DNA of 64,000 nt from NCBI GenBank assembly GCA_035640455.1, contig DASQWB010000073.1:1-64000 (forward strand). The letters are read 5' to 3'. This DNA comes from AC-50 sp035640455. GTDB lineage: Bacteria; Actinomycetota; Thermoleophilia; Gaiellales; Gaiellaceae. The position numbers were made by a program, and so were the translations under genes. Under the pieces are notes generated by a model. It ran no database searches. It worked only from the letters and a program-made list of their open reading frames with translations, and had not been told where the DNA came from. Within the stretch, counting starts at the first letter, position 1; each line of letters starts with the position of its first letter. Shown one piece after another: positions 50,715-59,314 of the stretch.

Positions 50715-51790
50715 TGGCCGAGTCCGCCGGGCTGCCTCTCACGGGCCTGCGACGACCGGCGGGCGGGCGCAGCCGCGGCTGGCTCTGGATCTCGGGAGCC
50801 GGCGGCCTGCTGCTCACCGCGGTGCTGGTGGGGGCGCTCGTCGGCCCGGTGCACCTCGGCCCAGGCGCCGTGGTGCAGGCGATCCTCTCCCGGATCCCGA
50901 TCCTCGGCGTGCACTCGCCGCTTTCGCAGGCGGACGACGCGATCCTCGTCCAGCTCCGCCTCCCGCGCGTCGTCCTCGGCTGCCTCGTCGGCGGGATGCT
51001 CGCCTCGGCCGGGGCGGCCTACCAAGGCGTCTTCCGGAACCCCCTCGCCGACCCGTACCTCCTCGGAGTCGCGGCCGGCGCCGGCCTGGGGGCGACGCTT
51101 GCGGTGGCCTACGGACCGGCAGGCGCCTCGAGCAGCGGCGTCCTGCCGCTCGCCGCCTTCGGCGGGGCTGCGGTGGCGGTCGCTGCCGCCTACGCGCTCG
51201 GCCGCTCCGGCCGCAGCCGCGGCCCGGCGACGCTCGTCCTCGCGGGCGTCGTCGTCGCCGCCTTCTTCACCGCGATGCAGACCTTCGTCCAGCAGCAGCA
51301 CGCGGACACGTTGCAGGAGGTCTACTCGTGGATCCTCGGCCGCCTGTCGACCTCCGGCTGGCACGAGGTTGCCCTCGTCAGCCCCTACATCGCCGTCAGC
51401 GCGACGGTGCTCCTGCTCCACGGCCGCCTGCTCGATGTCCTCTCGGTCGGCGACGAGGAGGCACAGAGCCTCGGGGTCAACGTGCGCCTCGTGCGGCTGC
51501 TCGTGATCGCGGCGGCGACGGTGGGGACGGCGGCGGCCGTCGCGGTCAGCGGGCTCATCGGCTTCGTCGGGATCATCGTCCCGCACGCGATCCGCCTCCT
51601 CGCCGGGCCGAGCTACCGCCTGCTCCTGCCGCTCTCCGTCCTCTGCGGCGCGGCGTTCCTCGTCCTCGCCGACGTCCTCGCGCGGACTGCTCTGTCGCCC
51701 GCCGAGTTGCCGATCGGCGTCGTCACCGCCTTCTTCGGCGCGCCCTTCTTCGCCGTCGTCCTGCACACAAGCCGGCTGGTCGAGCCGTGA
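50714..51790 (+). CDS. btuC: Corrinoid ABC transporter permease (BtuC/FecCD family)
   Basis: 358 aa with about nine to ten TM helices. Family blocks: LQLRLPRVVLGCLVGGMLAS-type LRLPR motif, GAAYQGVFRNPLADPYLLGV, TLVLAGVVVAAFF and GLIGFVGIIVPHAIRLLAGP (cytoplasmic coupling region). GTG start overlaps the stop of the binding-protein gene by one base. Confidence 0.92.
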   Translation: MAESAGLPLTGLRRPAGGRSRGWLWISGAGGLLLTAVLVGALVGPVHLGPGAVVQAILSRIPILGVHSPLSQADDAILVQLRLPRVVLGCLVGGMLASAGAAYQGVFRNPLADPYLLGVAAGAGLGATLAVAYGPAGASSSGVLPLAAFGGAAVAVAAAYALGRSGRSRGPATLVLAGVVVAAFFTAMQTFVQQQHADTLQEVYSWILGRLSTSGWHEVALVSPYIAVSATVLLLHGRLLDVLSVGDEEAQSLGVNVRLVRLLVIAAATVGTAAAVAVSGLIGFVGIIVPHAIRLLAGPSYRLLLPLSVLCGAAFLVLADVLARTALSPAELPIGVVTAFFGAPFFAVVLHTSRLVEP

Positions 51791-52572
51791 GCGCGGTCGC
51801 CTTCGACTCGCTCTGGGTCACGCTCGACGGCTACCCGGCGCTGCGGGGGATCGGTGCGGTGATCGCCGAGCGCGAGTGGGTGGCGCTGATCGGGCCGAAC
51901 GGCGCCGGCAAGAGCACGCTCCTGCGGGCGATCGCCGGCCTCGTTCCTCATCGCGGCGAGCTCGGGATCGCCGGGAGGCACGCCGAAGCGCTCCGGCAGC
52001 AGGAGCGCGCCCGCCACGTCGCGTTCGTGCCGCAGACGCCGCTCCTCCCGGCGGAAATGCCCGTCGCCGAATACGTCCTCCTCGGGCGCACGCCGTATAT
52101 CGGCTACCTCGGCACCGAAGGGCGGCGCGATCTCGAGGCGGTCGAGCGGACGCTCGCCCGCCTCGACCTGACCGGGTTCGCGCGCCGGCGGCTCGGCTCG
52201 CTGAGCGGCGGTGAGCGGCAGCGTGCCGTCCTCGCCCGCGCACTCGCGCAGGAGGCGCCGCTCCTCCTCCTCGACGAGCCGACCGCCTCGCTCGACGTCG
52301 GCCGCCAGCAGCAGGCGCTCGAGCTCGTCGACGTCCTGCGCGCGGAGCAGGGTCTGACCGTCCTCACAGCGATGCACGACCTCAACCTCGCCGCGCGGTA
52401 CGCGGACCGCCTGCTCTTCCTCGCCGGAGGTCGCCTCGTCGCCGAAGGGAGTGCCGCGGACGTGCTTTCGGAGGAGCTCATCGCTCTTCACTACGGCGCG
52501 ACCGTGCGCGTGCTCGACGAGGACGGCCTCGGTGTGACGGTGGTCCCGACACGGCCCGCGCCTGTCCGATGA
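51787..52572 (+). CDS. btuD: Corrinoid ABC transporter ATPase (BtuD type)
   Basis: 261 aa. Walker A GPNGAGKSTLLRAI, Q-loop VAFVPQTPLLPAE, signature LSGGERQRAVLARAL, Walker B LLLLDEPTASLD, H-loop AMHDLNLAARYAD. FepC/BtuD subfamily. GTGA overlap with the permease; the 3' end overlaps cobU by four bases. Confidence 0.92.
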   Translation: MSAVAFDSLWVTLDGYPALRGIGAVIAEREWVALIGPNGAGKSTLLRAIAGLVPHRGELGIAGRHAEALRQQERARHVAFVPQTPLLPAEMPVAEYVLLGRTPYIGYLGTEGRRDLEAVERTLARLDLTGFARRRLGSLSGGERQRAVLARALAQEAPLLLLDEPTASLDVGRQQQALELVDVLRAEQGLTVLTAMHDLNLAARYADRLLFLAGGRLVAEGSAADVLSEELIALHYGATVRVLDEDGLGVTVVPTRPAPVR

Positions 52573-53114
52573 GCCTCGTCTTCCTCCTCGGCGGCGCACG
52601 CAGCGGCAAGTCGGCGCTCGCCGTCCGGCTCGCCGAGCGCTCGGGTCTTCCGGTCATCTTCCTCGCCACCGCGGAGGCCCGCGACGAGGAGATGGCCGAG
52701 CGGATCGCCCGGCACCGTGCCGCGCGGCCCGCCGGCTGGACGACGATCGAGGAGCCGGTCGACCTCGCGGGCGCGCTCGACCGGGTGCCAGCCGACTCCT
52801 GCCTCGTCCTCGACTGTCTCTCGCTCTGGGTCTCGAACCTTCTCGAGCGCGGGCTCGACGAGGAGACGATCGAGCGGCACGCCGAGGAGGCGGCGGCGCG
52901 GGTGGCGAGGCGTGAGCCGCTAAGCGTCGCCGTCTCGAACGAGGTCGGACTCGGGGTCGTGCCTGCAAGCGACCTCGGCCGCCGCTACCGCGACCTCCTC
53001 GGGCGCGTGAACGCGATCTGGGCCGAGGCTGCGAGCGACGCCGCGCTCGTCGCGGCCGGCCGGCTCGTCCCGCTGGCCCGAGCGACGTCGGTCTTCGGTG
53101 GCCTCGGCGACTGA
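52569..53114 (+). CDS. cobU: Adenosylcobinamide kinase / guanylyltransferase
   Basis: 181 aa. Phosphorylates adenosylcobinamide and adds GMP to give AdoCbi-GDP. P-loop LLGGARSGKSALAVRLAE, LATAEARDEEMAERIARH with the guanylylated His, WTTIEEP, LDCLSLWVSNLL and the C-terminal VSNEVGLGVVP. Full length. Its 3' end overlaps cobT by 17 bp. Confidence 0.93.
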   Translation: MSLVFLLGGARSGKSALAVRLAERSGLPVIFLATAEARDEEMAERIARHRAARPAGWTTIEEPVDLAGALDRVPADSCLVLDCLSLWVSNLLERGLDEETIERHAEEAAARVARREPLSVAVSNEVGLGVVPASDLGRRYRDLLGRVNAIWAEAASDAALVAAGRLVPLARATSVFGGLGD

Positions 53115-54159
53115 CACATTGCTCGCGGAGACGGTGCGCCGGATCGACGGCGCCGATCCCGCCGCCTTCGCGCGGGCGCAGGCCGCGCTCGACGCGAAGA
53201 CGAAGCCGAGACGGAGCCTCGGCCGCTTGGAGGAGCTCGCCTGCCGGATCGTCGCGACGAGAGGCGATGGCCCGTTCGAGGCGGCGGTCGTCGCCGCCGC
53301 CGGCGACCACGGCGTCGCCCGCGAGGGCGTGAGCGCCTACCCGCAGGAGGTGACGCGGCAGATGCTGATGAACTTCGCCGAGGGCGGAGCGGCGATCTGC
53401 GTGCTCGCCCGGGAGGCGGACGCGCGGCTCGTCGTCGTCGACGCGGGCGTCGTCGAGCCGGTCGTCGACCCGCGTATTCGCGACGTGCGAATCGGAGCTG
53501 GGACGGCCAACATCGCCGAGGGGCCGGCGATGAGCCGCGACCAGGCGCTCGAGGCGCTCGCCGCCGGCATCGACCTCGCGGGCGAGCTCGCCGCGGAGGG
53601 GATCGGCGCCCTCTGCCTCGGCGAGATGGGGATCGCGAACACGACCGCGGCGAGCGCGCTCTCCGCGGCGCTCCTTCCCGCCGATCCGGCGGCGGTCTGC
53701 GGCCGTGGCACGGGTTTGGACGACGAGGGGGTGCGGAGAAAGGTCGACGTCGTCCGCCGCGCCCTCGAGGCGAACACTCCCGACGCGGACGATCCGCTCG
53801 GCTGCCTCGCCGCGCTCGGCGGCTTCGAGATCGCGCTGCTCGCGGGACTCGCGCTCGGCGGTGCGGCCGAGCGGCTCGTCGTCGTCCTCGACGGCTTCAT
53901 CGTCGGCACGGCCGCGCTCGTGGCGTGCCGCCTCGCGCCGCTCCTGAGCGAGCACCTCGTCGCCTCGCACCTTTCGCCCGAGCCGGGCCACCGGCTCGTC
54001 CTCGACGCGCTCGGGCTCAGGCCGCTCCTCGACCTCGACCTGCGCCTCGGCGAGGGCACGGGCGCCGTCCTCGCGCTGCCGCTCCTCCGGGCGAGCCTCG
54101 CGCTCCTCACGGACATGGCCACCTTCGACCACGCGGGGGTCAGCGATGCACGCGTCTAA
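53098..54159 (+). CDS. cobT: Nicotinate-nucleotide--dimethylbenzimidazole phosphoribosyltransferase
   Basis: 353 aa. Makes alpha-ribazole phosphate for the lower ligand. Seen: LDAKTKPRRSLGRLEELA, AAAGDHGVAREGVSAYPQEV, LGEMGIANTTAASAL, and the catalytic Glu in LDLRLGEGTGAVLALPLLRA. The start used overlaps cobU; a few later codons could also serve (TLLAETVRRIDG begins the conserved part). Confidence 0.93.
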   Translation: MASATDTLLAETVRRIDGADPAAFARAQAALDAKTKPRRSLGRLEELACRIVATRGDGPFEAAVVAAAGDHGVAREGVSAYPQEVTRQMLMNFAEGGAAICVLAREADARLVVVDAGVVEPVVDPRIRDVRIGAGTANIAEGPAMSRDQALEALAAGIDLAGELAAEGIGALCLGEMGIANTTAASALSAALLPADPAAVCGRGTGLDDEGVRRKVDVVRRALEANTPDADDPLGCLAALGGFEIALLAGLALGGAAERLVVVLDGFIVGTAALVACRLAPLLSEHLVASHLSPEPGHRLVLDALGLRPLLDLDLRLGEGTGAVLALPLLRASLALLTDMATFDHAGVSDARV

Positions 54160-54169
54160 GACCTTCGTT

Positions 54170-54183
54170 GTGCACTAGTGCAC
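54170..54183. repeat. Perfect 14-bp palindrome between cobT and cobS
   Basis: GTGCACTAGTGCAC, followed by a short A-rich stretch. AT-richer than its setting. It may bind a regulator or be the scar of an insertion; it also holds an alternative GTG start of cobS. Confidence 0.5.
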
Positions 54184-54216
54184 CAACCAAAAAGCAGACG
54201 CCCCGGGGCGAGGCCG

Positions 54217-54993
54217 ATGGAAGTCATTCCACGCTCTACGGGGCTTGCGGCGCCTGCGCGCGCGGCTGCGGGGGCGGTCGCCTTCCTCACCCGCGTGCCG
54301 GTCGGGCGGCGGGTCGCGGTCGACGAGGCAGACGTCGGCCACGGCGCGCTGCTCTTCCCCCTCGTTGGTGCGGGCATCGGTGCCGCCGTCGGCGGCGCCG
54401 CGCTCCTCGCCGACGCCGCGTTGCCGCCGCTCGTCGCCGCCGGCGTCGCGGTTGCGGTCGGCGCGCTGCTCACGGGCAGCCTCCATCTGGATGCGCTCGC
54501 CGACGTCGCCGACGCCCTCGGCGCGCGCGCGCGGGTACAGGCGCTCGAGATCATGCGCGACCCGCGCATCGGCGCCTTCGGGACGACGGCGCTCGGGCTC
54601 GACCTGATCGTCAAGGTCGCAGCGGTCGCCGCTCTGCTCGACCACCGCGACCTCGTCCTGAAGCTGCTCGTAGCGGGAGCGCTCTCGCGCGCGACGGCCC
54701 CACCGCTCGCGGCTGCGCTCCCGTACGCGCGCGCCGAGATCGGGACCGGCGGCGTGCTCCGCGGCCGAGTCGGAGCGGCCTCCGTCCTCGCTTCGCCGGC
54801 TCTCGCGGCCGCGGCCGCCGTGCTCCTCCTCGGAACGACCGGAGCCGCGATGATCGCCTCGACGGTCCTCCTGGCCGTCGCCCTCGCCGCCTGGTACCGG
54901 CACTGGCTCGGCGGGACGACCGGCGACGCGCTGGGCGCGGCGATCGAGGTGACGGAGACCGTCGCGCTCCTCGTCGCGGTGGCGCTGGCGTGA
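54217..54993 (+). CDS. cobS: Adenosylcobinamide-GDP ribazoletransferase (cobalamin synthase)
   Basis: 258 aa from ATG at 54217 (a GTG at 54178 is in frame but sits inside a perfect palindrome). Membrane enzyme that joins AdoCbi-GDP and alpha-ribazole. Blocks VAFLTRVPVG, GSLHLDALADVADALGARAR, EIMRDPRIGAFGTTALGLDL, GALSRATAPPLAAALPYAR, HWLGGTTGDALGAAIEVTET. The Asp-rich HLDALADVADAL binds Mg. GTGA overlap with the phosphatase. Confidence 0.92.
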   Translation: MEVIPRSTGLAAPARAAAGAVAFLTRVPVGRRVAVDEADVGHGALLFPLVGAGIGAAVGGAALLADAALPPLVAAGVAVAVGALLTGSLHLDALADVADALGARARVQALEIMRDPRIGAFGTTALGLDLIVKVAAVAALLDHRDLVLKLLVAGALSRATAPPLAAALPYARAEIGTGGVLRGRVGAASVLASPALAAAAAVLLLGTTGAAMIASTVLLAVALAAWYRHWLGGTTGDALGAAIEVTETVALLVAVALA

Positions 54994-55613
54994 GCCTCGA
55001 GACGGTCATCCTCGTGCGCCACGGCGAGAGTGAGCTCAGCGCCGCGGGCATCGTCAGCGGCGACCCGGCCGAGCCGCGCGGACTGACCGACACGGGACGC
55101 GAACAGGCGCGGCGGCTCGGACAGCTGCTCGCGGAGGAGCCGATCGAGCTTTGCGTGACGAGCGAGTTCGTGCGCGTGCGTGAGACGGCCGACCTCGCGC
55201 TGGCGGGCCGCGACGTGTCTCGGCTCGTCGTGCCCGAGCTGAACGACGTCCGCTTCGGCGAATTCGAGGGTCGGCCCTTCGACGAGTACCGCGCGTGGGC
55301 CGGCGCACGCGACCCGACGGAGGCCCCGGCCGGCGGCGAGAGCCGGGCCGAGGTCGCGGCGCGGTATGTCCGCGGGTTCCGGCTCGTCCTCGCGCGCCCC
55401 GAGCGGCTGATCCTCGTCGTCGCCCACGGGCTGCCGCTCCGGTACACGCTCCTCGCGCTCCAAGGCCTCGACCCGACGCCGATCGTCGAGCAGGTCCCGC
55501 TCGCCGAGCCGTACCACCTGGGACGGCAGGACTTCGAGCGCTCGATCGACCGCCTCGCGCGGTGGTCGGAGGCCCCGATCTGGGCCGGTTTCGATTCGGA
55601 GAGGCGAGGGTAG
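54990..55613 (+). CDS. cobC: Histidine phosphatase, alpha-ribazole phosphatase type
   Basis: 207 aa. Phosphoglycerate-mutase-like fold with LVRHGESELS (catalytic His), CVTSEFVRVRETADLAL, FGEFEGRPFDEYRAW and VVAHGLPLRYTLLAL (second His). In this operon it most likely removes phosphate from alpha-ribazole or cobalamin 5'-phosphate. GTG start overlaps cobS. The conserved part ends about 30 residues before the stop. Last gene of the B12 operon. Confidence 0.83.
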   Translation: MSLETVILVRHGESELSAAGIVSGDPAEPRGLTDTGREQARRLGQLLAEEPIELCVTSEFVRVRETADLALAGRDVSRLVVPELNDVRFGEFEGRPFDEYRAWAGARDPTEAPAGGESRAEVAARYVRGFRLVLARPERLILVVAHGLPLRYTLLALQGLDPTPIVEQVPLAEPYHLGRQDFERSIDRLARWSEAPIWAGFDSERRG

Positions 55614-55988
55614 GCGAGGCTTTTCCTAGCAGTTTCGACAACGGAGCGGCGAGGCTCGCGGCCGGCCTTGCGGAGGGGGGAAGCTCGACGGCGGCTTCGG
55701 GTTCCGATGGTGTCTCTACGGCAGTACTGACGCGGTTACCCTGGCTTCAGTGTCCGGAGGGGACACCCTCCGTGACGACGCGACGTTGGCCGCAAGCGTC
55801 GCGTCCCAGGCGAGGCCCGGCGCCCTGGAGCCGGGCCTCGCCGCCTAAGTCATTTTCCGAGCCCGCGATGAGCGGCCACTTCTGCGACGGCCCCTTGCAG
55901 CTCAGGCCGTGGTTGGCGCCCGCCTAGGCGCTCTGCGGCGACCTCTGAGCTCAGCACCGCCATGCGGCGCGGAACTGGGTGGCGAAGC
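55614..55988. other. 375-bp gap with no gene
   Basis: No convincing coding frame on either strand. It contains a T-rich stretch right after cobC, then the stem-loop array described separately, then GC-rich sequence up to the convergent trmB-type stop. Probably the 3' region of both flanking transcription units. Confidence 0.5.
55750..55842 (+). other. Stem-loop array downstream of the B12 operon
   Basis: Three structured parts in 93 nt. First, two mutually exclusive hairpins share bases: GTGTCC with GGACAC (55750-55766) or CGGAGGG with CCCTCCG (55755-55772). Second, GACGCGACG with CGTCGCGTC (55777-55805). Third, a perfect 13-bp stem GGCGAGGCCCGGC with GCCGGGCCTCGCC (55809-55842). The last is terminator-like; the shared-base pair at the front resembles a switch. 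Could also be a small RNA. Confidence 0.5.
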
Positions 55989-56813
55989 TCAAGCCGTTCG
56001 GGCGGGTAGCGGGAGGAAACGCTCTTGTGCCTGCTCGAACGTGAGGCCCTGCTCCCAGACGGCGTTGAAGGCGATCTTCAGCACCTTTGCCAGCGAGGGA
56101 TGCTCGACGACCATCATCGTCAGCTCGGAGCGACCGGCAACGGGGTCCTCCATCCCGAACATCACCAGCGCCTCGTCGATGATCACGAGCTTGAGCGGTA
56201 GCTCGGCCACGAAGCGCGCTTCCTCGCCCGCCTGGATGAAGCGGCGGACCCCTTCCATGAACGCCGGGTCGTCGAACGCCGAGAACTCGTAGACGCTCCT
56301 CGCCGTGTGCAAGCGGGGGACCTCGAAGCCCTCGACGTTCTCCTGAGCGGGGGTCGCGTACGGCGGCTTCGTGAACACGAGAATCTCGCGCTCGATCCCG
56401 GCCTGGAGCTCGTGGAACCGCTCGTTGATCGCCCCACGATCGCGGAGCACCTCGATGTACTCCATCGGATCGGAGTGTTCCCGGCCGGCGTGGAAGGCAG
56501 GCGCCAGCCGCTCGATCAGCGCCTTGCCTTCGCGCTCGAGGCTCGCGAGGTCCTCACGCCGGCTGTAAAGGAGACGTTCGATCGCGAGCTCCGGCGCGAG
56601 GGCCGAGTACTTGGCCGGAGTGCCGGGCCGGCTGGAAGCGAGCCCTTTCTCGACAAGGCTCGCAAGCACGTCGTAGACCCGCTGGCGCGGGATGCCCGAG
56701 AGCCGCGCCACCTCCGAGGCCGCCGACGCATCGCGGCGGATGAGGGCGAGGTAGGCCCGCGCCTCATAGGCAGTGAGGCCGAGGCCGGTGAGTGCTTCAG
56801 GAGCGATCGTCAT
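55989..56813 (-). CDS. TrmB-family transcriptional regulator
   Basis: 274 aa from ATG at 56813 (chosen because the predicted transcript begins about four bases upstream; a TTG at 56819 is the alternative). N-terminal winged helix (LTGLGLTAYEARAYLALIRR, ASEVARLSGIPRQRVYDVLA, SLVEKGLASSRPGTPAKYSA), a linker coiled coil (SRREDLASLEREGKALIERL) and a C-terminal effector domain (EVLRDRGAINERFHELQAGI, ILVFTKPPYA). TrmB proteins usually sense sugars. Three copies of one palindrome lie in the shared control region, one inside its own promoter, so autoregulation is likely. Confidence 0.85.
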   Translation of the reverse strand: MTIAPEALTGLGLTAYEARAYLALIRRDASAASEVARLSGIPRQRVYDVLASLVEKGLASSRPGTPAKYSALAPELAIERLLYSRREDLASLEREGKALIERLAPAFHAGREHSDPMEYIEVLRDRGAINERFHELQAGIEREILVFTKPPYATPAQENVEGFEVPRLHTARSVYEFSAFDDPAFMEGVRRFIQAGEEARFVAELPLKLVIIDEALVMFGMEDPVAGRSELTMMVVEHPSLAKVLKIAFNAVWEQGLTFEQAQERFLPLPARTA

Positions 56814-56823
56814 GGACAAGGCA

Positions 56824-56851
56824 ACGATAGCACCACGGTAGGTGGTGTCAA
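56824..56851 (-). promoter_or_regulatory. Promoter of the TrmB-type gene with embedded operator
   Basis: TTGACA (56851-56846), 16-bp spacer, TATCGT (56829-56824) on the minus strand. The spacer is filled by the palindrome CACCACGGTAGGTGGTG (56831-56847), which also covers the end of the -35. Predicted start of transcription about four bases before the ATG. Confidence 0.7.
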
Positions 56852-56906
56852 GCGGCGTACTTTTGCGGAGTATTTTGCAGCTTTGCTCCAGCAGATTAGG
56901 TGAGAG

Positions 56907-56935
56907 TTGACACCACTGAGAGGGGTGATTATAAC
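56907..56935 (+). promoter_or_regulatory. Consensus sigma-70 promoter with operator in the spacer
   Basis: TTGACA (56907-56912), 17-bp spacer, TATAAC (56930-56935), close to the ideal and rare in DNA this rich in GC. The spacer carries CACCAC-N5-GGGGTG (56911-56927), one mismatch from the perfect palindrome. It drives the first sialidase-fold gene; start of transcription near 56942. Confidence 0.8.
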
Positions 56936-56944
56936 CGCGCTAGT

Positions 56945-56961
56945 CACCACGGCTCGTGGTG
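56945..56961. promoter_or_regulatory. Third operator copy just after the transcription start
   Basis: CACCACGGCTCGTGGTG, a perfect CACCAC-N5-GTGGTG dyad located at about +4 to +20 of the plus-strand transcript and before the GGAAGGAGG ribosome-binding site. Binding here would block elongation or initiation. Confidence 0.75.
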
Positions 56962-56981
56962 TCCCCTCGGAAGGAGGAACG

Positions 56982-59249
56982 ATGATCGGGTCAACGGCAA
57001 GGAGGGCATGGCTGTGGGTCGTCCTCGGCGCGGTCGCCGCGCTCTGTGCGGCTATGCCCGCCGCGGCAGACGTCACCGAGCTGCTGCCCGGCACCGCCAT
57101 TCTGCTCGACCAGTCGAGCGGCAGCGGGAGCGGGGGCAACTCGACCTCGACTTCGTCGTCGACGAACATCTTCTCGCCGGCTGCGTTCGTCGACTACAAG
57201 CGCTTCGGCGGCGAGCCGTCGGTCGCCGTCGATCGATATCCGTTCAACGGCGGAACGTACAAGGATCTCGTCTACGTGTCGGCGCCGCAGGGCTTCGTCG
57301 ACCCCCGGTACAGCACCTTCTACAAGTCCACCGACCTCGGTCAGACGTTCCGCGTGCCGTTCCGGACGCCGTTTACGACGAAGCCGGCCGGGACCGGCCA
57401 GGGCGGCGGCGACAGCCACCTCGTCGTCGGCGCGCTCTCGCACAAGATCTACTTCGTCGACCTCGCCCTCGACCACATCACGATGAACGTCTCGAGCAAC
57501 GAAGGCGAGACTTGGACGACCGATGATGCCCTCGGTACCGCCGTCGGCCTCCTGGACGATAGGCAATGGGTGGAGGCGGACGAGGCATTCCCAGCCACCA
57601 TGGCTAACGGCGGAAACGTCTACATCAGCGCGATCAACCTCACGGACGCGGTGTTTCCGACGCTGATGGTGCTGCGGAGCACGCAGGGTGCAGCAGCCGG
57701 GTCGTTCAACAGCGGCTCCACCTGCAACACCGGGACGTTTGCCGTCGGCTCAAATCCGCCCGATCCCGCCGCGAACGACGGAACGCCTACACCCTGTCCC
57801 GACCCGTCCGACCCATATCTCTGGGTCGCGGGGCCGGTCGTCGCGGACAAGACCGTGCGCACGGGGAACACGACACACAACGTCTACGTTCCGTTCGTCC
57901 GCCGGATCAGCCAGGGCGGCCTTGGCCTCGAATGCCCCTGCCCCTGGCAGCTCTACATCGCGAAGTCGACCGACGGGGGGACGAGCTGGACGCGGATCAA
58001 GATCGCCGATCTCCCGAACACCGTCAATCCCTCGAACATCTTCGTCCAGATGGCGATCGACCGGGCCGGGAACCTCTACTACACCTGGTCGCAAACGCAG
58101 AACGTCACCCCGACGAGTGCAGGCGAGCAGGACATCTACTACACGTTCTCGACGAACGCCGGTGCGACCTGGGCGGCGCCGATCAATCTCACCGGGGAGA
58201 AGAACGACTCGGCTGTCTTCCCCTGGATGGTTGCCGGGGACGCCGGCCGCGTCGACCTCGTCTACTACAAGGCGAACAACGGCGAGAACTCGAACGTCGC
58301 GCCGCCGTCGACCGTCTGGAACGTCTACTTCGCGCAGTCGATGAACGCGCTCAACACCGGGTCGAACTTCAAGAGCGTCCAGGTGAGCGCCGAGCCGAAC
58401 CATCTCGGCGGGCTCTGTACCGGAGGGCTGAGTTGCTCAGGAGACCGCGATCTCCTCGACTTCCTCACGGTCGACGTCGACCACCTCGGTGCCGCGCACA
58501 TCGTCTACTCGGACGACCACCAGCGGCGGAACACGGACACGCGCGACAAGCTGACCCGGCAGATCGCCGGCAACAGCATCTTCAAGGACCAGAACATCAC
58601 GCTGCAGTCGAGCTGGCCGATCCGTGACCACGCGGTGTCTGACCGCCCGGGTGACGTCTTCGACGGCAACGGCACTGCAAAGAACTCGTGCGCTGGGATG
58701 GACCTCCTCGGGGCGACCTCGAGCCGGACGAACGATCTGCTCACGGTCTCCCTCACGCTCAACTCGGCCCCGAGCTCCGCGAAGGCGATCGCCTGCGGCG
58801 CTTCCGGCGTGACCGGCGGAATCTGGGGTGCCGAGTTCTGGTCTGCCGCGAGCGGCGACGACGGCGGCGCGGACGGCGGGAACACCTTCTACCTCGCCTA
58901 TCGCGACAACCCGCCGGACGGCCCGGCGGCCGTCGAGGCCGGCCGAGTCGACGACACCAACCTGACGGTCACCTCGCTCGAGTTCCATCCGACCGACCCG
59001 GGGACGCCGGCGACGCCGGGCGGCACCTGCTTCTCGAGCACGCCGCCCAGCCCGTGCACGCTGACGATCTCGGTTCGCCTGAGCGACCTCGGGATCAGTC
59101 CCGGCAACGGGCTCTACGGGCTCACGGGTCTGTCGAACTACTTCTTCGGCGCGAACGACAAGCCGCCTCTCCTCCGCGTCGAGGGAGGGAACTCGGAGCA
59201 GGCCGACGCGACGGCGCCGATTCACTACCTCGGCAGCGGAACGCCGTGA
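56982..59249 (+). CDS. Exported sialidase-fold (Asp-box) propeller protein 1
   Basis: 755 aa from ATG after GGAAGGAGG. Signal peptide (AWLWVVLGAVAALCAAMPAA). N-terminal Ser/Gly-rich linker, then VDYKRFGGEPSVAVDRYPFN. Asp-box-type turns STDLGQTF, SSNEGETW, STDGGTSW and STNAGATW mark a propeller of the BNR superfamily. A C-terminal domain of about 200 residues (SSWPIRDHAVSDRPGDVF, WGAEFWSAASGDDGG) is beta-rich and unassigned. No sialidase Arg triad was identified. Controlled by the TrmB-type operators. First of three related genes; the second is a clear paralogue. Confidence 0.78.
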   Translation: MIGSTARRAWLWVVLGAVAALCAAMPAAADVTELLPGTAILLDQSSGSGSGGNSTSTSSSTNIFSPAAFVDYKRFGGEPSVAVDRYPFNGGTYKDLVYVSAPQGFVDPRYSTFYKSTDLGQTFRVPFRTPFTTKPAGTGQGGGDSHLVVGALSHKIYFVDLALDHITMNVSSNEGETWTTDDALGTAVGLLDDRQWVEADEAFPATMANGGNVYISAINLTDAVFPTLMVLRSTQGAAAGSFNSGSTCNTGTFAVGSNPPDPAANDGTPTPCPDPSDPYLWVAGPVVADKTVRTGNTTHNVYVPFVRRISQGGLGLECPCPWQLYIAKSTDGGTSWTRIKIADLPNTVNPSNIFVQMAIDRAGNLYYTWSQTQNVTPTSAGEQDIYYTFSTNAGATWAAPINLTGEKNDSAVFPWMVAGDAGRVDLVYYKANNGENSNVAPPSTVWNVYFAQSMNALNTGSNFKSVQVSAEPNHLGGLCTGGLSCSGDRDLLDFLTVDVDHLGAAHIVYSDDHQRRNTDTRDKLTRQIAGNSIFKDQNITLQSSWPIRDHAVSDRPGDVFDGNGTAKNSCAGMDLLGATSSRTNDLLTVSLTLNSAPSSAKAIACGASGVTGGIWGAEFWSAASGDDGGADGGNTFYLAYRDNPPDGPAAVEAGRVDDTNLTVTSLEFHPTDPGTPATPGGTCFSSTPPSPCTLTISVRLSDLGISPGNGLYGLTGLSNYFFGANDKPPLLRVEGGNSEQADATAPIHYLGSGTP

Positions 59250-59262
59250 CCGATCAAACGAA

Positions 59263-59298
59263 GGGAGGGGGGCCGCGGTCCGCGGCGGCCCCCCTCCC
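59263..59298 (+). terminator. GC hairpin between propeller genes 1 and 2
   Basis: Perfect 14-bp stem GGGAGGGGGGCCGC with GCGGCCCCCCTCCC, 8-nt loop, starting 14 bases after the stop of gene 1. It lies upstream of, or inside the first codons of, gene 2, so it probably reduces read-through and makes gene 1 the more abundant product. Confidence 0.65.
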
Positions 59299-59314
59299 GC
59301 CCCTGAGTTCGTGG

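Noticed and set aside
52654..54132. Very long antisense open frame opposite cobU and cobT
   Set aside because: Composition is Arg/Glu/Ala-rich noise without motifs; the plus strand holds two clear enzymes. The same holds for most long frames opposite the GC-rich genes.
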